From JAJDOD01 sp039024895 (GTDB lineage Bacteria > Pseudomonadota > Alphaproteobacteria > Rhodobacterales > Rhodobacteraceae): DNA of 64,000 nucleotides. The notes below the pieces were generated by a model that ran no database searches, had not been told where the DNA came from, and saw nothing but the letters and a program-made list of their open reading frames with translations. A program made the position numbers and the translations under genes. Below, one piece after another: positions 25,515-33,586 of the stretch. The first letter of the stretch is position 1, and the number at the start of each line of letters is the position of its first letter. The stretch lies in the NCBI GenBank assembly GCA_039024895.1, contig JBCCPJ010000002.1, positions 1-64,000 of the forward strand. The letters are read 5' to 3'.

Positions 25515-28500
25515 GCCAACGCCTCCAACTCGACCCGGATCGAATTGCGCCGCGTTTCCCAAAGCCCCGAGCGGAGAAGGTCGGCAAAGCGCGCTTGCAT
25601 CGCGGCCAAAGCTTCCGGATTGGCCTCTGCGAGGAAGTCCAGTACCGCCGCCTCCCCAAGCGTTGCATCGTAGAAGAGATCGAAGAGATGCGGCCCCACA
25701 ACACCAGCCAGATGCGCAAAACTCGCCATGTGATCGAGCGTCGCCGCAATCTCCGCCGCACCGCGAAACCCGTGCCGCTGCATGCCAGCGATCCAACCGG
25801 AATGTGCCGCACGGGCATGCACCACGCGAGCGATTTCCTCTGGCAAGAGCCGTGCGCGCGGACGCGTTGGGTCAGCGTTATCAAGGTGATAGAGCCGTGT
25901 CTTCACGCCACCTGTCACAGTTTTCGCCGCAGCGAACCCAGCTTCGTGGCTGGCGTAGTCGGCCGCCAGTAGTAAATCCGTTTCCGGCAAATCCTGAAGA
26001 TGCACAAACACGTCCGCCGCAGCAACACGTGCGCGGAGCGCGTCCCCGTTGGGTGTACCCTCGCCACCATCGAAGCTCCAGGAACTGGCCTGCAACCACG
26101 CTTCCCCCGCCCGATGCCGCGCCGCTTCGGTCAGGTCTTCGCCGATATCGTCCATCCCCAGTCCGAACTGACCGGGCTTCGGTCCAAAGACCCGCGCCGC
26201 GCTCTGCCCGACATAGGGGTTCCAGTCCCGCGCCTCATCACGCCGCGACAGGATATCCACCGCCTGACCAAAGAGCACCGACAGCGCGGGGAATACATCG
26301 CGGAACAAGCCGGACACCCGGAGGGTCACATCGATGCGCGGGCGGGTCAGATCGGCAATCGGCAGGACTTCAATGCCGGACACCCGTTCGGAGGCTTTAT
26401 CCCAACTTGGCTTCACGCCAAGCAGGTGGAGCGCCATAGCAAACTCCTCCCCTGCGGTGCGCATGGTGGCCGAGCCCCAGAGGTCGACCACAAGCCCCTT
26501 TGGATAGTCGCCCTCTTCCTGCAAATGGCGGCGGATCAACTCTTCGGCCAGCTTCACCCCTTGGGCGTAAGCTGCGCGCGTGGGCACTGAGCGTGGATCG
26601 GTCGTATAGAGGTTCCGGCCGGTGGGCAGCACGTCTGTCCGTCCCCGATAGGGTGAGCCAGAGGGACCTGCTTCGATCCGATGCCCGGCCAAGGCGTCGC
26701 TCAAGCTTTGGCGTTCGCTAGGCCCCGTGCCAAAGGCGCCGCCATCCTGACCCCACACATGGAGACCGTCGCCAAACTGGCTTTCTTTGATGTCGCAAAC
26801 AAACCGGTCGATCCGGGTAATGGCTTCAGCGGTGCACATAGCCGCGCTTAATCCTAAATCTCCCTCTAGACCAATCGCTTGCGCTTCACTTCTAATGTCA
26901 TCTTGCAGCCGATCACGCCGTCGGGGGTCCAGTCCATCGGCGTTGGAGAATTCATCGAGCAAAGCCTCGAGCGTGCCAAATCGCGCGGCCGTACCGCTCG
27001 TTGCCAAAGGCGGGGGCACGTGACCGAGGGTGACCGCGCCGATACGGCGCTTGGCCTGGGCGGCTTCGCCCGGGTCGTTCACGATGAAGGGGTAAATCAC
27101 CGGTAGATCGCCGATCAGCGCTTCCGGCCAGCAGCTATCCGACAGGGCAACGGCCTTCCCGGGCAGCCATTCGAGCGTGCCGTGGGCGCCAATATGCACC
27201 AGGGCATCGACCTGACTGCGGAGCCAGAGGTAAAAGGCGACATAGCCATGGCGCGGGGTGCGCGCCAGATCGTGGTAATCGTCGACGCGGCTGTCCACGC
27301 TGCCCCGCTCCGGTTGTAGCGCAACTAGCGTCGCCCCCTGCCGCGTGGCAGCGAAGTGTAGGACGCCGTCCTTGTGGGCGGGGTCGTCCTCAGGGCGTCC
27401 CCAAGCGCGGATGAGGTCGAATTGGAGCTCCTCCGGAAGCAACGCAAGGGCCGCGCGATATGCCGCGAGCGGCCAGGTCAACGTCTCCGTGCGAAGCGCG
27501 GTATCGAGCGGTGTTGTTGCGGTCTCGCCAAGATCGGCCAGCATGGCTTCGGCGGAGGCGAGCGCGTCCAAGCCCACCGCATGGGCCATCTGCCAGGGCT
27601 TGCCGGGATAGGTGGACAGCACGAGGGCTACGCGTTTCTTCCTTGCTGGCGCGGCGAGCTTGACCCAAGCCGCCACGCGGTCGGCGATGGCGCGAATGCG
27701 ATCCGGTTCGGGCTGGTGTGCGGCGAGTGCAATTTGCAAATCGGGATCGTAGCGGCCTTGCTCTTTGAAGGAAGCGACGCCCGCAAAGAGGCGTCCGTCC
27801 ACTTCCGGCAAGACCACATGCATGGCGAGATCGGCAGGGGAAAGCCCCCGTACCGCGCTCACCCAGGCGGCGCGGCCGGCGGTGGATAACGCGACCTGAA
27901 ACACCGGCACCCCCGCCGCATCGAGCGGTGAGTTGCCGTCCGCGCCTTTGCCGGAAAAAGCGGTGGCGTTGACTATTGCTGCCGGGTTGAGCGCCGCGAT
28001 CCGCTCCTTGAGCCAGCCGGCGGCTTCCGGTGCTTTGAGGGACGGCGCAAAGAGGCCGAGGGCCTCAAAACCTCGGGCCGCGAGCGCGTCAAAAAGCGCC
28101 TCAATGGGGCGCGTGTCAGCGGCAGTCAAATAGGCGCGGTAAAACGTGACTAATACAAGGGGTTTTGCATCATGGGCGGGGCAGCTGGCCACGCAGTTGC
28201 CACAGGCAGTTTCGGCGGCAAAGGCGCCGCGACCCGGGGTCCAGCAGCCAAAGGGCGGTACCGTCTTTTCCCCGGTGACAGGCCCCGCATAGAGACCTGC
28301 GGCCAGTGCCAATTGCGCCAGGGCGGCTTCGGCAGCGATGGCGCCCCCTTCCGCCACAAGATGTGCGAGGCGGTCGAGCGTGGCCTTGGGCAGCGTGGAA
28401 TAGGCGTCGAGCTGCGGGTCGGGACGACCATCGGCAGGTAGCACCGCCACAACGAGACCGCGCGCATCGGCAAGAGCCCGGAGTTGCTGCAACCCGTAGT

Positions 28501-28789
28501 CCCAATAGGGCACGCCGCCGATCAGCCGGACCAAGACCGCCTTCGCCCCTGCCAGCGTTTGTTCGACGTAGGTATCGACGGAGATCGGATGTTTGAGCGC
28601 CGCGAGATTGGCCAAACGGGTTTCCGGCAAAGGCCGCCCTGCCTGCTTCGCCCGGTGCCAGCCCGCCGCGAAAGCCGAAAGATCGCTGTCCGAGAATGAC
28701 AGAACAACCAGTTCTGCGGGCGTTTGACCGAGATCCGTCGGTGTCTCGGTCTCTTCCAGCCCGTGGCTTTCCCGGAAGACGACATGCAT
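25511..28789 (-). CDS. cobN: Cobaltochelatase subunit CobN
   Basis: A 1092-aa large subunit of the ATP-dependent aerobic cobaltochelatase, which inserts Co(II) into hydrogenobyrinate a,c-diamide. It resembles BchH: VHIGAHGTLEWLPGKAVAL and YPFIVNDPGEAAQAKRR are the family signatures. The AAA partners CobS and CobT (chelatase) are not in this window. It is somewhat shorter than the roughly 1270-residue Pseudomonas denitrificans protein. It starts five bases after cobW and overlaps cobG. Confidence 0.96.
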   Translation of the reverse strand: MHVVFRESHGLEETETPTDLGQTPAELVVLSFSDSDLSAFAAGWHRAKQAGRPLPETRLANLAALKHPISVDTYVEQTLAGAKAVLVRLIGGVPYWDYGLQQLRALADARGLVVAVLPADGRPDPQLDAYSTLPKATLDRLAHLVAEGGAIAAEAALAQLALAAGLYAGPVTGEKTVPPFGCWTPGRGAFAAETACGNCVASCPAHDAKPLVLVTFYRAYLTAADTRPIEALFDALAARGFEALGLFAPSLKAPEAAGWLKERIAALNPAAIVNATAFSGKGADGNSPLDAAGVPVFQVALSTAGRAAWVSAVRGLSPADLAMHVVLPEVDGRLFAGVASFKEQGRYDPDLQIALAAHQPEPDRIRAIADRVAAWVKLAAPARKKRVALVLSTYPGKPWQMAHAVGLDALASAEAMLADLGETATTPLDTALRTETLTWPLAAYRAALALLPEELQFDLIRAWGRPEDDPAHKDGVLHFAATRQGATLVALQPERGSVDSRVDDYHDLARTPRHGYVAFYLWLRSQVDALVHIGAHGTLEWLPGKAVALSDSCWPEALIGDLPVIYPFIVNDPGEAAQAKRRIGAVTLGHVPPPLATSGTAARFGTLEALLDEFSNADGLDPRRRDRLQDDIRSEAQAIGLEGDLGLSAAMCTAEAITRIDRFVCDIKESQFGDGLHVWGQDGGAFGTGPSERQSLSDALAGHRIEAGPSGSPYRGRTDVLPTGRNLYTTDPRSVPTRAAYAQGVKLAEELIRRHLQEEGDYPKGLVVDLWGSATMRTAGEEFAMALHLLGVKPSWDKASERVSGIEVLPIADLTRPRIDVTLRVSGLFRDVFPALSVLFGQAVDILSRRDEARDWNPYVGQSAARVFGPKPGQFGLGMDDIGEDLTEAARHRAGEAWLQASSWSFDGGEGTPNGDALRARVAAADVFVHLQDLPETDLLLAADYASHEAGFAAAKTVTGGVKTRLYHLDNADPTRPRARLLPEEIARVVHARAAHSGWIAGMQRHGFRGAAEIAATLDHMASFAHLAGVVGPHLFDLFYDATLGEAAVLDFLAEANPEALAAMQARFADLLRSGLWETRRNSIRVELEALA

Positions 28790-28794
28790 GGGCT

Positions 28795-29853
28795 TTACTC
28801 GGCAGCTTCCTGCACGTGCGGGACCAGCACCTCGCGAATGGCGGCTTCGCTGATGTCGTCATGCTCACCGATCACCACGAGATGGCCCGTCCGGTCCTCT
28901 CTCGGTTCCCAAAGCCGGTCATATTGGTGGCGGATGCGAGCGCCCACCGCTTGCACCAAGAGCCGCATCGGCTTGTCCTTCACAGCGACATAACCCTTCA
29001 CACGCAGGATGTTATGGCTTTCTGCAAGTCGTGTGATGCGGCGAACCAGCTCACCGGGGCTTTCCACTTCGGAGACGCCGACAACGATGGTGTCGAAATC
29101 CTCATGATCGTGGTCGTGGTGGCCATCATGGTGCGACGGGCGCGCATCGAGATCGTCTTCTGCCGCCGCGCCAAGGCCCAGGATCACCCTTGGATCAACC
29201 GCGCCTTCCGCCACTTCGATCATGGGCAGCGGGCGCGGTGTTTCATCCGCGATCATCGCCTTGGCTTTCGCCACACCCTCCGGCCCGGCAAGATCGGGCT
29301 TTGTCAGCAGGATGACGTCGGCACAAGAGATCTGGTCTTCGAAGACTTCCGACAGGGGCGTTTCATGGTCGATGCTGTCATCGGCTTCACGCTGCGCGTC
29401 CACGGCGGCAACGTCCGGCGCAAACCGTCCGGCCGCCACGGCTTCCGCATCCGCCAGCGCAATCACGCCGTCAACCGTGACGCGAGACCGGATCGCGGGC
29501 CAGTCGAACGCCTTGAGAAGCGGCTTTGGCAGGGCGAGGCCGCTGGTCTCGATCAGAATGTGATCGGGCAAAGGATCAAGCTGCATCAGCGCTTCGATCG
29601 TCGGGATAAAATCATCGGCCACAGTACAACAGATGCACCCATTGGCCAGTTCGACGATATTCTCCGCCGGGCAATCGGGGATCGCGCAACTCTTCAGGAT
29701 TTCACCGTCCACGCCGACATCGCCAAATTCGTTGACGATCACCGCAAGGCGCCGACCTTCGGTCGTCTCAATAAGATGGCGGATCAGGGTGGTTTTGCCG
29801 GAGCCGAGGAACCCGGTGACAACGGTGACGGGAATTTTGGCGAGATCAGACAT
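28795..29853 (-). CDS. cobW: CobW GTPase, putative cobalt chaperone
   Basis: A 352-aa COG0523 G3E GTPase. The Walker A motif GFLGSGKTTL is at residues 14-23, and the metal-binding CxCC motif appears as GCICCT at about residue 72. A histidine-rich loop (PSHHDGHHDHDHEDF) follows the GTPase domain, and a CobW C-terminal domain completes it. CobW is thought to deliver cobalt to the CobNST chelatase, which fits its place directly before cobN. Expression should fall when B12 is plentiful because the riboswitch lies upstream. Confidence 0.95.
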   Translation of the reverse strand: MSDLAKIPVTVVTGFLGSGKTTLIRHLIETTEGRRLAVIVNEFGDVGVDGEILKSCAIPDCPAENIVELANGCICCTVADDFIPTIEALMQLDPLPDHILIETSGLALPKPLLKAFDWPAIRSRVTVDGVIALADAEAVAAGRFAPDVAAVDAQREADDSIDHETPLSEVFEDQISCADVILLTKPDLAGPEGVAKAKAMIADETPRPLPMIEVAEGAVDPRVILGLGAAAEDDLDARPSHHDGHHDHDHEDFDTIVVGVSEVESPGELVRRITRLAESHNILRVKGYVAVKDKPMRLLVQAVGARIRHQYDRLWEPREDRTGHLVVIGEHDDISEAAIREVLVPHVQEAAE

Positions 29854-29870
29854 GAGTTACTCCAGCTACT

Positions 29871-30254
29871 TTAAAGGCTTGGCACCGAGGTGGCGATGGG
29901 TGGGATACGTGCGACGCAGTTCTTGCGGAAATGTTCGGGCCGTTCGCGCCACGGCACCAGCCCGTCCGGTGTTGCGGCATAGCGACGGGCACCGTCCACA
30001 ACCGTGTCGACGGCATCTTCCGCAAGATTGCCGTAAACATAGGTCCACCGCGTTTCGCCCCCCCGCAAGACAATGGAAATGCCTTGTGAGCAGTTGGACA
30101 AACACGCCACCGGCTTCAACACGACATTTTCGGGCAAATCGGCCCCTTGCAAAGCATCATGGAGCACCGCACCGGGGCGCGTAGCCTCGGGGTCCATGCC
30201 TTCGCGTTTGCAGGTCATACAGACCAGAAGTTCGACGGGCGGCAAGGCGCTCAC
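29871..30254 (-). CDS. DUF1636 metal-binding protein
   Basis: A protein of about 127 aa with CMTC near the N-terminus, CLSNC about 40 residues later and one more Cys near the C-terminus. This layout matches DUF1636 and recalls thioredoxin-like [2Fe-2S] ferredoxins. DUF1636 genes are regularly found next to cobW, suggesting a metal or redox role in cobalamin synthesis, but no activity is established. I chose the GTG at 30254 (AAGGA upstream); a GTG at 30317 nearer the riboswitch is the alternative. It is the first gene after the riboswitch. Confidence 0.8.
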   Translation of the reverse strand: MSALPPVELLVCMTCKREGMDPEATRPGAVLHDALQGADLPENVVLKPVACLSNCSQGISIVLRGGETRWTYVYGNLAEDAVDTVVDGARRYAATPDGLVPWRERPEHFRKNCVARIPPIATSVPSL

Positions 30255-30349
30255 AACCAGACAGTCCTTTTCATGTGACGAAGGCAGGAACGCGCGGGCC
30301 CAGTCCGAGCCCGACACCGCTCCCGGAACCCCCCGTCCGGTGACGTTTC

Positions 30350-30526
30350 TTTGCTGGCAGGTCTCCCGGCTTGCGGATGATAACGGGTGATCCGGCCTTC
30401 CCGGGCTTTGCCCAGTGGCTGATGCGGATCCCCTCTCCGGTCACGGTCGCGGGGGCGGCTGCTTTGACGGCGCGCGTGGCACCGCTTCACATTCCCTTTT
30501 CACCTGAGTAGTCAGGCACCAACAAA
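30350..30526 (-). ncRNA. Cobalamin (AdoCbl) riboswitch
   Basis: On the minus strand the conserved core is plain: GGTGAAAAGGGAA near the 5' side, GCCACTG and GGGAAGGCC in the middle, and the B12 box GCAAGCCGGGAGACCTGCC at the 3' end. The P1 stem can be drawn between TTTGTTGG (plus 30519-30526) and CCAGCAAA (plus 30350-30357). It leads DUF1636-cobW-cobN and the downstream cob genes, so bound adenosylcobalamin should reduce their expression. A 5-bp CCGGA/TCCGG hairpin lies just after it, but there is no T-run, so the control may be translational. Confidence 0.93.
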
Positions 30527-30530
30527 CCGG

Positions 30531-30559
30531 ACACTCTGCCAATCCCATGGCACTGTCAA
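30531..30559 (-). promoter_or_regulatory. Promoter for the riboswitch-led cob operon
   Basis: On the minus strand a perfect -35 TTGACA (plus 30554-30559) is followed after 17 bases by GAGTGT, a weak -10. It points into the riboswitch. It lies only 18 bases upstream of the cobO start codon, so the cobO leader and this promoter overlap on opposite strands. Confidence 0.45.
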
Positions 30560-30576
30560 GAAAGAGGGACGACGCG

Positions 30577-31185
30577 ATGACCGACGAAAACGACCGCCAC
30601 CGCGCCAAGATGCAGAAAATCAAGGCCGCCCGCGACAAGCTGATGGAAACGAAGACCGAAGAAAAAGGTCTGATCGTTGTCCATACCGGTCCCGGCAAGG
30701 GTAAGTCGTCCTCCGGCTTCGGGATGCTCACGCGCTGCATTCAGCACGGCATGAAAGCGGCCGTCGTCCAGTTTATCAAAGGCACGTGGTACACCGGTGA
30801 GCGCGATTTCTTTAAGAGCCGCTTTCCCGAGGAAGTGACCTGGGTCACGTCCGGGGAAGGCTTCACCTGGGAAACCCAGGACAAGGATCGCGATATTGCA
30901 GCGGCGGCGGCGGGTTGGGCCAAAGCGCAAGACTTCATCCGAGACGAGGACTACCGCTTTGTGTTGCTCGACGAGATCAATATCGCGCTTAGGTATGATT
31001 ATCTGGATATCGACGCGGTGGTCGATTTCCTTCTGACCGAAAAGCCTGCAATGACCCATGTGGTCCTAACCGGGCGCAACGCAAAGCCCGAATTGATCGA
31101 AGCGGCGGACCTTGTGACCGAGATGACGCTGCTCAAGCACCCCTTCAAGGACGGCATCAAGGCGCAGGCGGGCATCGAGTTTTGA
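30577..31185 (+). CDS. cobO: Corrinoid (ATP:cob(I)alamin) adenosyltransferase
   Basis: A 202-aa CobO/BtuR-type enzyme that adds the 5'-deoxyadenosyl group. The P-loop is VVHTGPGKGKSSSGFGML at about 37-54; VVQFIKGTWYTGE and LLDEINIALRYDYLD are family landmarks. The start at 30577 has GAGGG upstream; the longer ORF would reach into the riboswitch promoter. The stop overlaps a TTG start of the HAD gene (TTGA). It diverges from the riboswitch operon. Confidence 0.95.
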   Translation: MTDENDRHRAKMQKIKAARDKLMETKTEEKGLIVVHTGPGKGKSSSGFGMLTRCIQHGMKAAVVQFIKGTWYTGERDFFKSRFPEEVTWVTSGEGFTWETQDKDRDIAAAAAGWAKAQDFIRDEDYRFVLLDEINIALRYDYLDIDAVVDFLLTEKPAMTHVVLTGRNAKPELIEAADLVTEMTLLKHPFKDGIKAQAGIEF

Positions 31186-31799
31186 CCCTGGAGCGTCCCG
31201 CCCTGATCGTCTGGGATTTTGACGGTGTGCTCAACCGAAACGTTGTGGGCGGGCGGTTTGTGTGGTCGGATCAGCTGGCAACGGACCTTGGGCTCGATCC
31301 GTCGGATTTGTCCGAATTTCTGTTCGCATCCGGTCGCATGGGCGGTGTGATCCGGGGAAAAGAAGACCTCCGCGACGTGGTGGGCGAGTGGCTGGCGCGT
31401 CAAGCGACCCGTGTAACCGCCGAAGACCTTCTAGCCTATTGGTTTGAGAAGGATGCCTTGCCCGATGACGAGGTAATCACCTATCTCGACCATCTCCCCT
31501 GTCGCCACGCAATCGGCACCAATAACGAGCGGCGGCGCGCGGCCTTTATTGAGACCAACATGGGGTTTGGGGCGCGTGTCGCTCACGTCTTCGCCTCGGG
31601 GCGCATGGGGGTCGCGAAACCGGATGCGGGCTATTTTCATCACATTCTTCGCTGGGCCGATATTCCGGCTGCACAGGTTCTGCTGATCGACGATCACCTG
31701 CCAAATGTAGAGGCGGCGCGCGCGCTCGGCTGGCAAAGCTTGCACTTCACCGATGGGAGCCGGGACGCCGTCTTGCGCCAGCTCTACAGCTGGACATGA
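31182..31799 (+). CDS. HAD-superfamily hydrolase inside the cob operon
   Basis: A 205-aa haloacid-dehalogenase-like hydrolase. Motif I is VWDFDGVLNRN (nucleophile Asp about residue 11), motif II the TNN in AIGTNNERR, motif III the lysine in GVAKPDAGYF, motif IV LLIDDHLPN. It starts with TTG overlapping the cobO stop and ends in an ATGA overlap with cobQ, so it is made together with them. HAD enzymes usually remove phosphate groups; which cobalamin-related substrate it serves, if any, is not known. Confidence 0.82.
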   Translation: MTLERPALIVWDFDGVLNRNVVGGRFVWSDQLATDLGLDPSDLSEFLFASGRMGGVIRGKEDLRDVVGEWLARQATRVTAEDLLAYWFEKDALPDDEVITYLDHLPCRHAIGTNNERRRAAFIETNMGFGARVAHVFASGRMGVAKPDAGYFHHILRWADIPAAQVLLIDDHLPNVEAARALGWQSLHFTDGSRDAVLRQLYSWT

Positions 31800-33241
31800 G
31801 CCGCGCCCTGATGATCCAGGGCACAGGCTCTAACGTAGGCAAATCCATCCTCGTCGCCGGGCTTTGCCGCGCCGCGCGTCGCCGGGGCATATCGGTGGCG
31901 CCGTTCAAACCGCAGAACATGTCAAACAACGCCGCCGTCACCGTAGACGGGGGCGAGATTGGGCGTGCGCAGGCCCTGCAAGCCAAGGCGGCGGGCCTTG
32001 ACCCCCATACCGACATGAACCCCGTCCTCCTGAAGCCCGAGAGCGAGACCGGGGCGCAGATCGTCGTTCAGGGCAAGCGGATCGGTACGGCAAAGGCACG
32101 CGACTATGCCAAGATCAAGCCGAGGCTCATGGCGCCCGTCCTTGAGAGCTTTCAGCGCCTGAAATCCGTCCATGACCTTGTGCTGGTCGAAGGCGCAGGC
32201 TCCCCGGCGGAGGTAAACCTCCGCACGGGAGATATCGCCAATATGGGCTTTGCCACAGCGGCGGGCGTGCCAGTGATCCTGGCGGGTGATATCGACCGGG
32301 GCGGCGTGATTGCACAGCTTGTGGGAACAAAGGCCATTCTGCCCCACGAAGATGCCGCCATGATTGCCGGGTTTCTCGTCAACAAGTTTCGCGGCGATCC
32401 CTCGCTCTTCGATGAGGGCTATGCGCTGATTGCTGACAATACCGGTTGGACCGGTTGCGGCGTCCTGCCCTGGTTCGACGATGCCTGGCGCCTGCCTGCG
32501 GAAGACGCGCTTGATATCCGTTCGAGCGAACGGGGTGCGGCGCATATCGTGTGTCTCCGTTTCTCACGCATCGCAAATTTCGACGATATGGACCCCTTGG
32601 CGCAGGAGCCCGGCGTTCGGTTGACGATGCTGGCACCCGGCGAGGCCCTTCCCGCCGATGCGGCCCTCGTGATCTTGCCGGGCAGCAAGTCGACCCGGGC
32701 CGATCTTGCCTTTCTCCGCGATCAAGGCTGGGATATCGATCTTGCCGCCCACCACCGGCGCGGCGGGCATATCCTCGGGCTTTGCGGCGGCTATCAGATG
32801 CTCGGGCGACTAATCGAAGACCCCGACGGCATAGAAGGCGCACCGGGCACAGCGGCGGGCCTCGCCCTCCTCGACGTCGAAACCGAGATGACCGGTGACA
32901 AGCGTTTGACGCAAATAGCGGCGGAGCACGACGCAAGTGGCCTTGGGTTCACTGGCTACGAAATGCACAAGGGCCGGACGACAGGTCCCGCGACAGCGCG
33001 TCCCTTCGCGCGGATCGATGGGCGACCGGAGGGGGCCAGGTCTCCCGATGGCCGCGTTCAAGGCAGCTACCTCCACGGCATGTTCCGCGATGACGCCTTC
33101 CGACGCCATTTTCTCGAAACACTCGCCATCCCAAGCTCTGACTTCACCTATGACACGGTGGTCGAGGACACGCTCGACGCCCTTGGCGCGCATCTGGAAA
33201 CCCATCTCGATCTTGATCGCCTCTTCGCGCTCGCGCGCTAA
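31796..33241 (+). CDS. cobQ: Cobyric acid synthase
   Basis: A 481-aa amidotransferase that amidates carboxylates b, d, e and g of adenosylcobyrinic acid a,c-diamide. The N-terminal P-loop reads MIQGTGSNVGKSILVAGLCR; the C-terminal glutaminase has its cysteine in GLCGGYQMLGR. Its ATG overlaps the HAD stop, and its TAA stop coincides with the left end of palindromic repeat E2. Confidence 0.96.
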   Translation: MSRALMIQGTGSNVGKSILVAGLCRAARRRGISVAPFKPQNMSNNAAVTVDGGEIGRAQALQAKAAGLDPHTDMNPVLLKPESETGAQIVVQGKRIGTAKARDYAKIKPRLMAPVLESFQRLKSVHDLVLVEGAGSPAEVNLRTGDIANMGFATAAGVPVILAGDIDRGGVIAQLVGTKAILPHEDAAMIAGFLVNKFRGDPSLFDEGYALIADNTGWTGCGVLPWFDDAWRLPAEDALDIRSSERGAAHIVCLRFSRIANFDDMDPLAQEPGVRLTMLAPGEALPADAALVILPGSKSTRADLAFLRDQGWDIDLAAHHRRGGHILGLCGGYQMLGRLIEDPDGIEGAPGTAAGLALLDVETEMTGDKRLTQIAAEHDASGLGFTGYEMHKGRTTGPATARPFARIDGRPEGARSPDGRVQGSYLHGMFRDDAFRRHFLETLAIPSSDFTYDTVVEDTLDALGAHLETHLDLDRLFALAR

Positions 33242-33340
33242 AGCATTTCGACTTGTACCTGAATCGCTTTTCGCTGCCTCTTCCTTCGATCGAACGCAAA
33301 AAGCGATACGCGATGTTTCAGGTTGAAGTCGAAATGCTTT
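33240..33340. repeat. Palindromic repeat E2 after cobQ
   Basis: A near-symmetric 101-base hairpin centred on the palindrome TTCGATCGAA at 33285-33294. The left arm begins AAAGCATTTCGACTTGTACC and the right arm, read on the other strand, AAAGCATTTCGACTTCAACC. The first A lies inside the cobQ TAA. Same family form as E1 and E3. Confidence 0.75.
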
Positions 33341-33374
33341 AGCGCCAGCTGCTTTCTTCTGTCCGAAAATACTC

Positions 33375-33406
33375 AAAAAAACGCGCGGGGGCGAAGCTCC
33401 CGCGCG
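33375..33406 (-). terminator. Intrinsic terminator for the cbiB transcript
   Basis: On the minus strand an 8-bp GC stem (CGCGCGGG/CCCGCGCG, plus 33382-33406) is followed directly by seven Ts (plus 33375-33381). It lies about 180 bases after the cbiB stop and would end that leftward transcript before it meets cobQ. Confidence 0.75.
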
Positions 33407-33471
33407 CGGAGCGACGCCGAAGGCGGCGCAAAACCTCACAGAAGACATGCCGGGCTTTGCTTCAAACAGGC

Positions 33472-33586
33472 TAGAGCAGAAATCGTTAAATCTGAAACAA
33501 AATCCACTGCCTCTCAATCAGCAAGAGGCTGATTTAGAATGCAGATTTTGATAAACTATGCTGTGAGTTAAAACGCTTTCGCTCTA
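33472..33586. repeat. Palindromic repeat E3 at the end of cbiB
   Basis: A 115-base imperfect palindrome. The left end reads TAGAGCAGAAATCGTTAAAT; the right end on the minus strand reads TAGAGCGAAAGCGTTTTAAC. The centre has CCTCT/AGAGG and AATCAG/CTGATT pairings. The TAG at the right end is the stop codon of cbiB. Confidence 0.65.

Noticed and set aside
24841..26439. 532-codon plus-strand frame opposite cobG and cobN
   Set aside because: Arg/Pro/Ser-rich translation crossing the cobG-cobN junction on the wrong strand; chance frame in high-GC DNA.
29131..29160. His-rich CobW segment as a possible tandem repeat
   Set aside because: It is the normal metal-binding histidine loop of CobW proteins, not a DNA repeat of its own.
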